A stretch of 32,319 nt of DNA, taken from the NCBI GenBank assembly GCA_024691045.1, contig JAILOC010000146.1, forward strand, positions 1 to 32,319, given 5' to 3'. Below, in pieces: positions 6,859 to 16,384 of the stretch; within the stretch, counting starts at the first letter, position 1; the number at the start of each line of letters is the position of its first letter. The stretch is from Lachnospiraceae bacterium (GTDB taxonomy: Bacteria > Bacillota_A > Clostridia > Lachnospirales > Lachnospiraceae). Under the pieces are notes generated by a model that did no database searches, was not told the origin of the DNA, and saw only the letters and a list, made by a program, of their open reading frames with translations. Both the position numbers and the translations under genes were made by a program.

Positions 6859-9249
6859 ATGAAATGTAAACAGTGCGGAGTAGAGCTGGAAGAGGGCGCT
6901 GTCTTCTGCCAGTCCTGCGGAGCCAAGGTAGAGGCTCAGCCCGAAGAAAAGCCTGCAGAGGAAACCCCTAAGGCTGAAGAAAAGCCCGCAGAGGAAGCCC
7001 CCAAGGCTGAAGAAAAGCCTGCAGAGGAACCCCCCAAGGCTGAAGAAAAGCCCGCAGAGGAAGCTCCTAAGGCTGAAGAAAAGCCCGCAGAAGCACCCAA
7101 AGCCGAAGAAGCCCAGGCACAGCCCCAGCCTCAGGCGGTTCAGGCTGCTCAGGCAGATGCGGCACCCAGGAAGAAGTCTAAGATTCTTCCCATAATCCTT
7201 ATCGCAGCTGCAGCCGTTGTGGTCCTGATACTTGCAGTATTGGGTATCAAGGCGCTTGGCTCAGGCAAAAAGGGTGATACCTCCACGGTTGTCGCTTATG
7301 TAAGCCGTGACACGCTCTGCGTTATTATGGATGCAACCGCCAAGGAGCCCAAGATCCTTGAGGTCTGCGATATTGATATTGATAAGGATTATCTCGCGGT
7401 CAATGGCTATTACGGATCATCTTTTGTTCCCGATTCTCTTGTAAGATGGTCGGACGATGAGAAGACCCTGTATTTCTTCAATGATGTCGATTCCGACGGA
7501 AGCGCAACTTTATACAAGGTTGCCGTTTCCAAGCTTGGCAAGGATAAGAGCAAGAACGAGAGCAAGGTCGTTGAGATCGATGACAAGGTTCAGCTCGGAA
7601 GCCTCAGATTCCTTGACGACGGCAGGGTTGCATATCTTACCACCAAGGATAAGCTGATGGTCTATAACGGCAAGGAATCCGTTGAAGTGGAAAAGGATGT
7701 TACTTCCGTACGTCTTGTAAACGGTGGCAAGGGACTTCTCCTTCTCACGGATCAGGACAACGAAGGTAACTGCAGCCTTGTCTATGTGGATTCCAAGTAC
7801 GAGACCACCGAGATCGATGATGATGTACGTTACATCAATAACGTTACCGAGGATAAGGTTTATTACGCAAAGGTTGATACCGAGACATGGGAGTATTCGC
7901 TTCATGTATCAGGTTTTGACGGAAAGAGCGATGAAGAGCTCTGCGAAAGCTATGAAAGCATCGGTGCCATGACCGACAGCGGATTCTATTACACAGAGAA
8001 AGTTGACGGAGAAGTCAATCTTTACGACTATATCATCGATCCTTACGAGAAGGACGATGAGAATGCCGTCGAGCCCGTAAGCCCCGAGTACTCCGCAGGA
8101 TTTGTTCCTTCTTCCGAGAGCGAGGCATTTGATGAGTACAAGCAGGGAAGGATCAAGAAGAATTATGATGATGCCCTTGATTATATGCAGAGCAACTGCA
8201 GTCTTACCACCATCGGCAGCGTTGATTATTATTACATCTGGAACAGCGACAACTGGGAAGAGTTCTATTACGATATAAGTGCCGACAAGTACTATCGTTA
8301 TGACAGCGACACCTACTATGCCGCAAGAGACGTATATTATGAGGAACTTGAAGACTGGTATGATATCCAGAGCAGAATCTCTCTCAGAGAGTCACTTAAG
8401 GAATATACCTTCGATCCCGGATATGTTTCATTGAATTACTATCATGACGGAAAGAGCGAAGAGCTTGTATCCGAATGTTCCGATGTGGTTCTTGAGTATC
8501 TTACCGATAAAACTCCCATGGCAGTATATTCACTTCCTTCAGAGGACTCTGTAGAGAAGATACATATCGATGATGTAAGCTATGCATATGATGCTTACGA
8601 CCAGGTCTTCGGTTCGAGAAGCAGCGGCGGATCCGGTGAGCTTTTCGTTGCTGTGGGCAGCAGCACCGAGATATCCCTTGATGTAGAGGGAGACATTTCC
8701 GATACCATCGTTTCCGAAGATGACGGACTTTTTGCGATCGTGGTTTATACCAAGGACAAGAAAGACAATTATGAGAAGCAGATCCTTCTCTACAACATGA
8801 AGGGAACAAGCTTTACCCTTAACGACAAGTTTGATGACGAGGCGGAAGCGCTCTGTGCGTTCAAGAACGGAGTCGTATATTTCATGAAGGGGGCCAACAG
8901 CGACGGTTCCGAAGCCGATCTTTACATTTATGACGGCAAGGAGAACACCAAGCTCATCAAGAATGTATCCCTTTACTATGACGGACTTGTCTATGATAAC
9001 GGAAGCATCCTCTGCTTCGATGAGGCTGATGCGGTTCTCTACAGCAATAACGGCGAAGAGATAGTAAATCTCGGATACATCGCTTCGGTCTACGGTGATA
9101 TCAATCACATCTCCGACAAGAAGATCGTCTTCTTCTCAGAGGGCAAGCTCTGCTACTTCAACGGAAAAGAGACCGTCAAGATAGCCAAAAGCGTTGACAA
9201 TGTATGGTTCAACTCCTCGACCGGAGCCAGCTTCCTTGATGTGAACTAA
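6859..9249 (+). CDS. zinc-ribbon membrane protein with large outside domain
   Basis: The 796-residue protein starts with a zinc ribbon (Cys3/6/17/20). A charged tail follows with four and a half copies of an 11-residue EEKPAEExPKA repeat (residues 29-82), then a Gln-rich stretch and one membrane helix (about 109-129). The remaining 660 residues lie outside and alternate short strands with YDGK/YNGK-type turns (for example KDKLMVYNGKESVEV, DLYIYDGKENTKLI). That pattern suggests a beta-propeller or other repeated beta fold, which is inference. The start is supported by AGGGAG upstream. A strong terminator follows at 9275. It may belong with the ABC-2 genes upstream, but the 96-base gap with a TTGACA box allows separate expression. 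No enzyme motif was seen. Confidence 0.87.
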   Translation: MKCKQCGVELEEGAVFCQSCGAKVEAQPEEKPAEETPKAEEKPAEEAPKAEEKPAEEPPKAEEKPAEEAPKAEEKPAEAPKAEEAQAQPQPQAVQAAQADAAPRKKSKILPIILIAAAAVVVLILAVLGIKALGSGKKGDTSTVVAYVSRDTLCVIMDATAKEPKILEVCDIDIDKDYLAVNGYYGSSFVPDSLVRWSDDEKTLYFFNDVDSDGSATLYKVAVSKLGKDKSKNESKVVEIDDKVQLGSLRFLDDGRVAYLTTKDKLMVYNGKESVEVEKDVTSVRLVNGGKGLLLLTDQDNEGNCSLVYVDSKYETTEIDDDVRYINNVTEDKVYYAKVDTETWEYSLHVSGFDGKSDEELCESYESIGAMTDSGFYYTEKVDGEVNLYDYIIDPYEKDDENAVEPVSPEYSAGFVPSSESEAFDEYKQGRIKKNYDDALDYMQSNCSLTTIGSVDYYYIWNSDNWEEFYYDISADKYYRYDSDTYYAARDVYYEELEDWYDIQSRISLRESLKEYTFDPGYVSLNYYHDGKSEELVSECSDVVLEYLTDKTPMAVYSLPSEDSVEKIHIDDVSYAYDAYDQVFGSRSSGGSGELFVAVGSSTEISLDVEGDISDTIVSEDDGLFAIVVYTKDKKDNYEKQILLYNMKGTSFTLNDKFDDEAEALCAFKNGVVYFMKGANSDGSEADLYIYDGKENTKLIKNVSLYYDGLVYDNGSILCFDEADAVLYSNNGEEIVNLGYIASVYGDINHISDKKIVFFSEGKLCYFNGKETVKIAKSVDNVWFNSSTGASFLDVN
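6943..7104 (+). repeat. 33-bp tandem coding repeat (EEKPAEExPKA)
   Basis: Four 33-base units and one shortened unit (KPAEAPKA, lacking one residue plus the variable residue) encode an acidic Lys/Pro/Glu tail between the zinc ribbon and the membrane helix. The units differ at synonymous bases and at one residue (T, A, P, A). Confidence 0.9.
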
Positions 9250-9274
9250 TGTATTAAAGTTTTATAAACAAACG

Positions 9275-9301
9275 GGGCGGTGGGCTTTCCACCGCCCTTT
9301 T
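9275..9301 (+). terminator. rho-independent terminator
   Basis: A perfect 9-bp stem, GGGCGGTGG (9275-9283) with CCACCGCCC (9289-9297), has a five-base loop and is followed by TTTT. It ends the 6859 transcript. Confidence 0.9.
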
Positions 9302-9304
9302 ATG

Positions 9305-9333
9305 TTGAAAGTTTTTCCGCAGCGGATTATAGT
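9305..9333 (+). promoter_or_regulatory. candidate sigma-A promoter of the gene at 9378
   Basis: TTGAAA (9305-9310), a 17-base spacer and TATAGT (9328-9333) stand directly after the terminator and 45 bases before the start codon. Confidence 0.55.
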
Positions 9334-9377
9334 TAAAGGGATAATTTTCATTTTTCAGGATCCGTTCGGAGGAATAT

Positions 9378-9881
9378 ATGGATAAGGGATATTACGAATT
9401 TCTGGTGCCCGGAAAGCCTAATACCGCGGCCAAGGCGGGCAAGATCGTCCTCATAATCGTCTGCATACTCTGTATCGCCGCAGTTCTGCTCTTGGGCCTT
9501 TCTATCGGCCTGATCCTTGCAATCGTTGCGGGAGTCGGTGTCTACTTCTGTTCTCTTTATACCGATGTCGAATACGAGTACCTTTATATTGAAAGGGAGA
9601 TCTCTGTCGACAAGGTCTTCAACAAGGAAAGAAGAAAGCATGCGGAGACCCTGAGCGTTGACAAGATCCAGGTTTTTGCCCCGGAAAAGAGTTCTAAGCT
9701 CGATAATTTCGGAAACGGACAGAACATGAAGGTCACCGATTACAGCTGTCCCGTCGCAGATAACGGCCTCAAGAAGTACGTTTGTTATTATGAGGGAGGC
9801 AGGAAGATCCTCTTTTCGCTTGATGAGGAGATGGTCAAGGCTTTCAAGAACAAGATACCCAGGGTTTTCAGTGAGTATTGA
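9378..9881 (+). CDS. small two-helix membrane protein
   Basis: This 167-residue protein has a short cytoplasmic start (MDKGYYEFLVPGKPNTAAKAGK) and two closely spaced hydrophobic helices at about residues 23-41 and 43-58. A soluble C-terminal domain of about 105 residues follows, with the pattern EYEYLYIEREISVDKVFNK. GGAGG at 9368-9372 fixes the start. From memory it resembles a Clostridia family of unknown function (perhaps DUF6106), which I cannot verify. It has its own promoter and lies 155 bases before guaB. The C-terminal part looks like a small PH-like or beta-sandwich domain, but no function is visible. Confidence 0.8.
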   Translation: MDKGYYEFLVPGKPNTAAKAGKIVLIIVCILCIAAVLLLGLSIGLILAIVAGVGVYFCSLYTDVEYEYLYIEREISVDKVFNKERRKHAETLSVDKIQVFAPEKSSKLDNFGNGQNMKVTDYSCPVADNGLKKYVCYYEGGRKILFSLDEEMVKAFKNKIPRVFSEY

Positions 9882-9944
9882 GACGGCTGTCATATACGTG
9901 CAAAGGCGGGACAAAAAAGTCATTTCTTTTGTCGAAAACGTTCC

Positions 9945-11491
<1,547 letters not shown>

Positions 11492-11501
11492 ACAGATATT
11501 T

Positions 11502-11537
11502 AAACGGCAGGATATATATCCTGCCGTTTTGTTTTTT
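11502..11537 (+). terminator. rho-independent terminator of guaB
   Basis: A perfect 28-base palindrome (AAACGGCAGGATAT and its complement, 11502-11529) is followed by TGTTTTTT. Confidence 0.95.
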
Positions 11538-11582
11538 AATCGATTCTTAATGCACTGATTCCTTTTTTTTCTCGGGGAATTG

Positions 11583-11591
11583 TGATATATT
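11583..11591 (+). promoter_or_regulatory. candidate extended -10 promoter of the GGDEF-EAL gene
   Basis: TGA-TATATT (11583-11591) is an extended -10 element without a clear -35. It would give a leader of about 100 bases that contains the stem-loop at 11601-11660. Confidence 0.35.
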
Positions 11592-11600
11592 TTTAGTGTA

Positions 11601-11660
11601 AAAGGTCAGTTTTTGTGTGATGGGGGGAATTGTTTCACGCATTAATACTATCGGACCTTT
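11601..11660 (+). other. possible structured leader before the GGDEF-EAL gene
   Basis: AAAGGTC (11601-11607) can pair with GACCTTT (11654-11660), enclosing a second stem GTGTGA (11615-11620) with TTCACGC at 11634-11640 (one G-U pair) that presents a GGGGGG loop. The T-rich stretch ATTTTTGCTTTTC follows the outer stem. It does not match the c-di-GMP riboswitch consensus I remember. Confidence 0.35.
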
Positions 11661-11696
11661 ATTTTTGCTTTTCAAAATTATTGTTTTGAGGTGTCT

Positions 11697-14285
11697 ATGT
11701 CCGCCGTCAGGATGATCGACAGAGAAAAACTTCAGATGATACAGGATCTGATGTGCGCCTTTGCGGGAGTGAGTGCCATTGTTCTCGACAAGAACAGGAT
11801 GGCTCTTTGTGAGATCAGTAATGACCGCGTAAGCTCAGGTGCTCTTTCCCAGCTCATCGGAAGCGAATATCTGGACCGTATGATGGACGATATCGGTGAC
11901 GAGACACCCGAAGATATCTGTATTCAGAATATAGAGGACAGTGAAGACGGGATGGTAAGGATCGGTGCGGTCAGCATCAAGCCTGCCGGCAAGATGTATA
12001 TCATATGCATCGTCGCAGCTCCCGGAAATATCACTGCCGAAAAGTTCGCTAATTTCCTTGATTTCATGAAGACGGGAGCGGAGAGCTATCTGACTCCTCC
12101 CTCGGCCAAGAATAAGGACAACGATTCTCTCTATACCGGAGATGAGGCCGATTCCAATCTCATCACTCTTGAGACCACGAAGAACATTCTCGAGCTCATG
12201 GATTCCGGAGACGGTATTGAAGCTGTTTTCCAGAAGTGGCTTAATCTGGTTGCCGATTACCTCAAGGTCGACGGGGCTGATATATTCAGGCTCGGTGACG
12301 GCAATATGGACGTTGTGGCGCAGTACAGTGCACCCGGATATGTTTCGGATTTCACACTTAAGAGTACTGTTCCTTTGGCTGATGCTTTCAAGAACGAGGG
12401 CCCCGTTATTCTTTCTTCATCATCACTGGATAAGCAGCCTGAGCTATACGGGGTAAGAAAGTACGATATCCTTGCGCTCATGAGCTATCCTCTTCTTGTA
12501 AGGGAAAACGGCGAGGGAACCTTTATTGCCTGCTTTGTGATGAAGAAGCGCAGGCGCAACTGGAACATGGATGAGATAAGGTTTGCGGGAGATGCCGTAA
12601 GGATCATGCAGAGCATCATCCGTGCAAGACTTATGTACGGCACGATCTCCAGATATTCCGCATCCGTTACCGAGATCCTCGACAATGTGGGATGCTGCGT
12701 TTACCTGACACAGGAGTCGACAGGTAAAGTGCTCTTTGCCAACAGGATGCATACGGATACCTTCGGTTCCGACTGGCAGGAGGGAGAGCTTCGGGATATC
12801 ATTTCAAAGGGTGATTTCGAAAATCCCGTAAGCGGTTCTTTCGAGATCTATTATCCCGAAAAGCGCAGATGGTTCGACCTTATGTACAAGAGGGTCGAGT
12901 GGGTGGACGGATCGGCCGCAATGCTCTATTCGCTGTACGATGTGACCGACAGAAGGCTGTACCAGCGCAAGATCGAGCAGCAGGCGTTCACCGATTTCCT
13001 TACCGGCCTTTACAACCGCATGTGCTGTGAAAAGGATCTGTCCAAGCTTGTTGACGAAGCTAAGATGACAGGCAGGCGCGGAGCCGTTATATTCATAGAT
13101 CTCGACGACTTCAAGCATATAAACGACGGTCTTGGCCATCAGTACGGGGATGTTCTCTTGAAGGAGATATCCGCATCGCTCCAGAAGATAATGGGGGTCG
13201 AAAGATACTGCTACCGCATGGGCGGCGACGAGTTCGTTGTATTGGTACCTCCTTCCGCTTTCGGCAGGTACGAGGAGATCAAGCACAGCATCGATACCAC
13301 CTTCGCATCGCCCTGGATTCTCAAGGAGATCGAATACTACTGTACCGCAAGTATCGGAACCGTCATCTTCCCCGATTACGGTGAGAGTGTGATGGATCTT
13401 CTGAAAAAAGCGGATATTGCGATGTATTCGTCCAAGAAGGCCGGCAAGAACCGTGTTACGGAATATACCGACGGTCAGGAAACCGTATCGGGAAGACGTC
13501 TCGATATGGAAAAGAATATGAGAGATGCCTCTACGACCGGCTACAGGGAGTTTGAGGTTTACTACCAGCCTATAATCGATGTCGAGGGTCCGGAGCCCAG
13601 ATGTGTCGGTGCGGAAGCACTTGTCAGATGGAACAGTCTCAAGATGGGCTTCATCTCGCCTTCGGACTTCATCCCTCTTGCGGAGTATCTCGGACTCATC
13701 AATCCCATCGGCGGACATGTTCTCGAGAAGGCTTGTGAAAACTGCAAGGCCTGGAACGATGAATACGCCAAGGATTACAAGGTCAATGTCAACCTGAGCG
13801 TCGTTCAGCTCCTTCAGAATGACATAGTCGAATCGGTTGAAGAGACCATAAAGAAGACGGGCATCGATCCTGCGCATCTGTGCCTGGAGGTTACCGAATC
13901 GCTTGCGATCAACGATATGCCCAGGATGATAGAGATCCTTACCAGGATCAAGGCACTTGGATGTACGATCGCACTGGATGATTTCGGTACGGGTTATTCA
14001 TCGCTTAATCACATAAGGGAGATCCCTTTTGATATAATCAAGGTTGACCAGAGCTTTGTACGTGACCTGGACACCGATGCTTATGCACAGTCCTTTGTAA
14101 GGATGGTTGCGGAGCTTGCGGAGACCATAGGGGTCAGGATCTGTGTGGAAGGTATCGAGAATAAAGCCCAGCTTGAAAAGCTGCACGGAATGAAGATAAA
14201 ATTCATCCAGGGCTATTATTACGATAAGCCTCTTAAGAGGAATGAATTTGAAGATAAATATGTGATCGGTGATCAGAGTAAATAA
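11697..14285 (+). CDS. GAF/PAS-GGDEF-EAL c-di-GMP signalling protein
   Basis: The 862-residue soluble protein makes and/or degrades c-di-GMP. Its N-terminal region (about 5-110) resembles a PocR-like sensory domain. A GAF-like domain (about 165-310) and a PAS-like segment (about 320-420) follow. GGDEF is intact (509-513), but the RxxD inhibition site is missing. The EAL domain (about 615-850) keeps EAL at 640-642, the Asn of NVNLS, Glu of LEVTES, the DD of LDDFGTGYSS, Lys of IKVDQSF, Glu of VEGIE and Gln of QGYYYDKP, so phosphodiesterase activity is expected. I use the ATG at 11697 because GAGG (11688-11691) is five bases upstream. A GTG at 11691 in the same frame overlaps that ribosome site. 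purO starts 14 bases after its stop. Confidence 0.93.
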   Translation: MSAVRMIDREKLQMIQDLMCAFAGVSAIVLDKNRMALCEISNDRVSSGALSQLIGSEYLDRMMDDIGDETPEDICIQNIEDSEDGMVRIGAVSIKPAGKMYIICIVAAPGNITAEKFANFLDFMKTGAESYLTPPSAKNKDNDSLYTGDEADSNLITLETTKNILELMDSGDGIEAVFQKWLNLVADYLKVDGADIFRLGDGNMDVVAQYSAPGYVSDFTLKSTVPLADAFKNEGPVILSSSSLDKQPELYGVRKYDILALMSYPLLVRENGEGTFIACFVMKKRRRNWNMDEIRFAGDAVRIMQSIIRARLMYGTISRYSASVTEILDNVGCCVYLTQESTGKVLFANRMHTDTFGSDWQEGELRDIISKGDFENPVSGSFEIYYPEKRRWFDLMYKRVEWVDGSAAMLYSLYDVTDRRLYQRKIEQQAFTDFLTGLYNRMCCEKDLSKLVDEAKMTGRRGAVIFIDLDDFKHINDGLGHQYGDVLLKEISASLQKIMGVERYCYRMGGDEFVVLVPPSAFGRYEEIKHSIDTTFASPWILKEIEYYCTASIGTVIFPDYGESVMDLLKKADIAMYSSKKAGKNRVTEYTDGQETVSGRRLDMEKNMRDASTTGYREFEVYYQPIIDVEGPEPRCVGAEALVRWNSLKMGFISPSDFIPLAEYLGLINPIGGHVLEKACENCKAWNDEYAKDYKVNVNLSVVQLLQNDIVESVEETIKKTGIDPAHLCLEVTESLAINDMPRMIEILTRIKALGCTIALDDFGTGYSSLNHIREIPFDIIKVDQSFVRDLDTDAYAQSFVRMVAELAETIGVRICVEGIENKAQLEKLHGMKIKFIQGYYYDKPLKRNEFEDKYVIGDQSK

Positions 14286-14299
14286 AGAGGAGGATTATT

Positions 14300-15010
14300 A
14301 TGTCACTTGAATCGAGCCTGAGAGCCAATTCCTATCCGGGAAGAGGAATAATCGTGGGAGAAAGCGCCAACGGAAAATACGCCGTATGTGCTTACTTCAT
14401 AATGGGCAGGAGCGTTAACAGCAGAAACCGTATCTTCGTGGAGGTTCCCGAGGATAACGGCATTGAGACCAGACCCTATGATGAGAAGAAGCTTGGTGAT
14501 CCCAGCCTCATCATATATCATCCCGTAAGAGTTGACGGTCATACCACCATCGTTACGAACGGTGACCAGACCGATACCATCAGGAACGGCCTTGATAAGG
14601 GCTTCACCTTTGAGCAGTCGCTCAGAAGCCGTACCTTCGAGCCCGATGCTCCCAATTACACACCCAGGATCTCCGCTGTACTCAACGTTCACGGCGGCAA
14701 GTTTGACTATCAGATGTCCATCATCAGAAGCGAGGACGGCAGCGAGGACAGACCCATCCACTGCACGTATTCCTACGGAAAACCCATGGCCGGTGAGGGA
14801 CATTTCATCCACACCTACAAGCATGACGGCGATCCCCTTCCCAGCTTCACCGGTGAGCCTGAGTTCGTCAAGATCTCCGATGATATCGACGATTTCGCTC
14901 TTATCATCTGGGATTCACTCAACCGTGACAACAGGGTATCACTTTTCGTCAGATACATCGACATTGAGACCGGCATCGCAGAGAGCCGTATCATCAATGC
15001 CAATAAATGA
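14300..15010 (+). CDS. purO: IMP cyclohydrolase, PurO type
   Basis: The 236-residue enzyme closes the ring of FAICAR to give IMP, the last step of de novo purine synthesis. It resembles the archaeal-type cyclohydrolase family (PF07826), not the MGS-like cyclohydrolase half of PurH. Recognisable stretches are NSYPGRGIIVG, AYFIMGRSVNSRNR, VTNGDQTDTI, APNYTPRISA, AGEGHFIHTY and ESRIINANK. GAGGAGG lies before the ATG, and the gap from the GGDEF-EAL gene is only 14 bases with no promoter visible, so it is probably read from that transcript. A strong terminator follows. The partner enzyme for the preceding step is the next gene, under its own promoter. Confidence 0.9.
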   Translation: MSLESSLRANSYPGRGIIVGESANGKYAVCAYFIMGRSVNSRNRIFVEVPEDNGIETRPYDEKKLGDPSLIIYHPVRVDGHTTIVTNGDQTDTIRNGLDKGFTFEQSLRSRTFEPDAPNYTPRISAVLNVHGGKFDYQMSIIRSEDGSEDRPIHCTYSYGKPMAGEGHFIHTYKHDGDPLPSFTGEPEFVKISDDIDDFALIIWDSLNRDNRVSLFVRYIDIETGIAESRIINANK

Positions 15011-15027
15011 TCCGGATTTGTTTTAGT

Positions 15028-15063
15028 TTCCCCGGCTTCCTATCAGAAGCCGGGGAATTTTTT
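15028..15063 (+). terminator. rho-independent terminator of purO
   Basis: TTCCCCGGCTTC (15028-15039) pairs perfectly with GAAGCCGGGGAA (15046-15057) over a six-base loop and is followed by six T. It separates purO from the AICAR transformylase gene. Confidence 0.95.
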
Positions 15064-15124
15064 ATACCGTTGATGTAATTTCGCATTAATTAAGAAATGA
15101 CGGATTACACGCGGGGTGATGATA

Positions 15125-15133
15125 TGTTATAAT
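15125..15133 (+). promoter_or_regulatory. extended -10 promoter of the AICAR transformylase gene
   Basis: TGT-TATAAT (15125-15133) is a perfect extended -10. A weak -35 (ATTACA, 15104-15109) is 18 bases upstream. A 13-base palindrome, TAATACTGTATTA (15143-15155), covers the region just after the expected start point and could be an operator. Confidence 0.5.
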
Positions 15134-15161
15134 CACTATTTGTAATACTGTATTATTTTCA

Positions 15162-15196
15162 CAGAAAGGACGCCTTTTACAGGCGAGTATGAGAAA
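15162..15196 (+). promoter_or_regulatory. possible hairpin between ribosome site and start codon
   Basis: The best Shine-Dalgarno (AAAGGA, about 15164-15169) is 27 bases from the ATG, too far for direct use. A small stem CGCC-TTTTACA-GGCG between them would bring it to about 12 bases. Alternatively AGGCGAG (15181-15187) is the ribosome site. Confidence 0.3.
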
Positions 15197-16375
15197 ATGA
15201 GCGAGATTCAGCTTAAGTACGGATGTAACCCCAATCAGAAACCTTCAAGGATCTTTATGGAGGACGGAAGCGATCTCCCTGTTACCGTATTGAACGGTAA
15301 ACCCGGATATATCAACTTCCTCGATGCGTTTAACGGATGGCAGCTTGTTAAGGAATTAAAGCAGGCTACCGGACTTCCCGCAGCAACCTCCTTCAAGCAC
15401 GTTTCACCCGCAGGTGCGGCTATCGGCCGTCCCCTTTCCGATACTCTCAGGAAGATCTACTGGGTTGATGAGAAGGCTGAGCTCAGCCCCCTTGCATGTG
15501 CATACGCAAGAGCAAGAGGTGCGGACAGAATGAGCTCCTTCGGCGACTTCATCGCTCTTTCCGATATATGTGATGTCAGCACCGCTATGCTGATCAAGCC
15601 CGAGGTTTCCGACGGCATCATCGCTCCCGGTTATGAGCCCGAAGCACTCGAGATCCTCAAGGGCAAGAAGAGCGGTAATTACAACATCATTCAGATCGAT
15701 GAGAATTATAAGCCTGCCGAGATCGAGAAGAAGCAGGTTTACGGCATCACCTTCGAGCAGGGCAGAAATGAGCTCAATGCCGATGAGGTCCTTCCCGGCA
15801 GCGTAGTTACAAAGAATAAGGATATCCCTGCGGATGTTCTTGCGGATATGAAGGTTTCTCTCATCGTCCTAAAGTATACCCAGTCAAATTCCGTATGTTA
15901 TGTAAAGGACGGACAGGCTATCGGTATCGGTGCGGGACAGCAGTCCAGGATCCACTGCACCAGACTTGCGGGAAGCAAGGCTGACAACTGGTTCCTTCGC
16001 CAGAGCCCCCAGGTTCTCGGCCTTAAGTTCCTCGACACCATCAAGAGAGCTGACCGTGACAATGCTATTGACCTCTACATCGGTGATGAGTATGAGGATG
16101 TTCTTGCCGAGGGTACATGGCAGACCATCTTCGCTGAGAAACCTCCCGTATTCACAAGAGAGGAAAAGAAGGCATGGCTCGCTAAAAATACAGATGTTAT
16201 TTGTGGCTCCGATGCATTCTTCCCCTTCGCTGACAATGTCGAGAGAGCCCGTAAGAGCGGCGTAAAGTACATTGCACAGCCCGGCGGATCCAAGAGGGAC
16301 GATGTGGTCATCGAAGCATGCGACAAGTACGATATGGTAATGTGCTTCACCGGAATCAGACTTTTCCATCATTAA
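15197..16375 (+). CDS. AICAR transformylase, stand-alone (PurH formyltransferase half)
   Basis: The enzyme formylates AICAR with 10-formyl-THF to give FAICAR, the substrate of PurO. The 392-residue protein corresponds to the C-terminal half of bifunctional PurH; no cyclohydrolase domain is present. The catalytic Lys-His is in SFKHVSPAGAA, and TQSNSVCYVKDGQAIG with GIGAGQQSRIHCTRLAG forms the folate and AICAR site. These stretches are closer to the animal ATIC sequence I remember than to E. coli PurH. Names such as purV or purH2 have been used for stand-alone forms. glnS follows after 68 bases. Confidence 0.93.
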   Translation: MSEIQLKYGCNPNQKPSRIFMEDGSDLPVTVLNGKPGYINFLDAFNGWQLVKELKQATGLPAATSFKHVSPAGAAIGRPLSDTLRKIYWVDEKAELSPLACAYARARGADRMSSFGDFIALSDICDVSTAMLIKPEVSDGIIAPGYEPEALEILKGKKSGNYNIIQIDENYKPAEIEKKQVYGITFEQGRNELNADEVLPGSVVTKNKDIPADVLADMKVSLIVLKYTQSNSVCYVKDGQAIGIGAGQQSRIHCTRLAGSKADNWFLRQSPQVLGLKFLDTIKRADRDNAIDLYIGDEYEDVLAEGTWQTIFAEKPPVFTREEKKAWLAKNTDVICGSDAFFPFADNVERARKSGVKYIAQPGGSKRDDVVIEACDKYDMVMCFTGIRLFHH

Positions 16376-16384
16376 ATAACATAC

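Noticed and set aside
6943..7104. CRISPR-like array
   Set aside because: The 33-base units are directly adjacent without spacers and lie in frame inside a coding region.
9910..9933. Inverted repeat GACAAAA/TTTTGTC upstream of guaB
   Set aside because: It is short, AT-rich and without a T-run; it may be chance, and guaB has no known operator of this form.
11601..11660. Known c-di-GMP or purine riboswitch before the GGDEF-EAL gene
   Set aside because: None of the conserved cores I remember for these classes is present; only a simple nested stem is seen.
11691..11696. GTG at 11691 as start of the GGDEF-EAL protein
   Set aside because: GAGG at 11688-11691 overlaps it and is correctly placed for the ATG at 11697.
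12804..13877. Long open frame on the minus strand inside the GGDEF-EAL gene
   Set aside because: It lies wholly antisense to a conserved gene and resembles no protein; codon bias of the plus-strand gene removes stops there.
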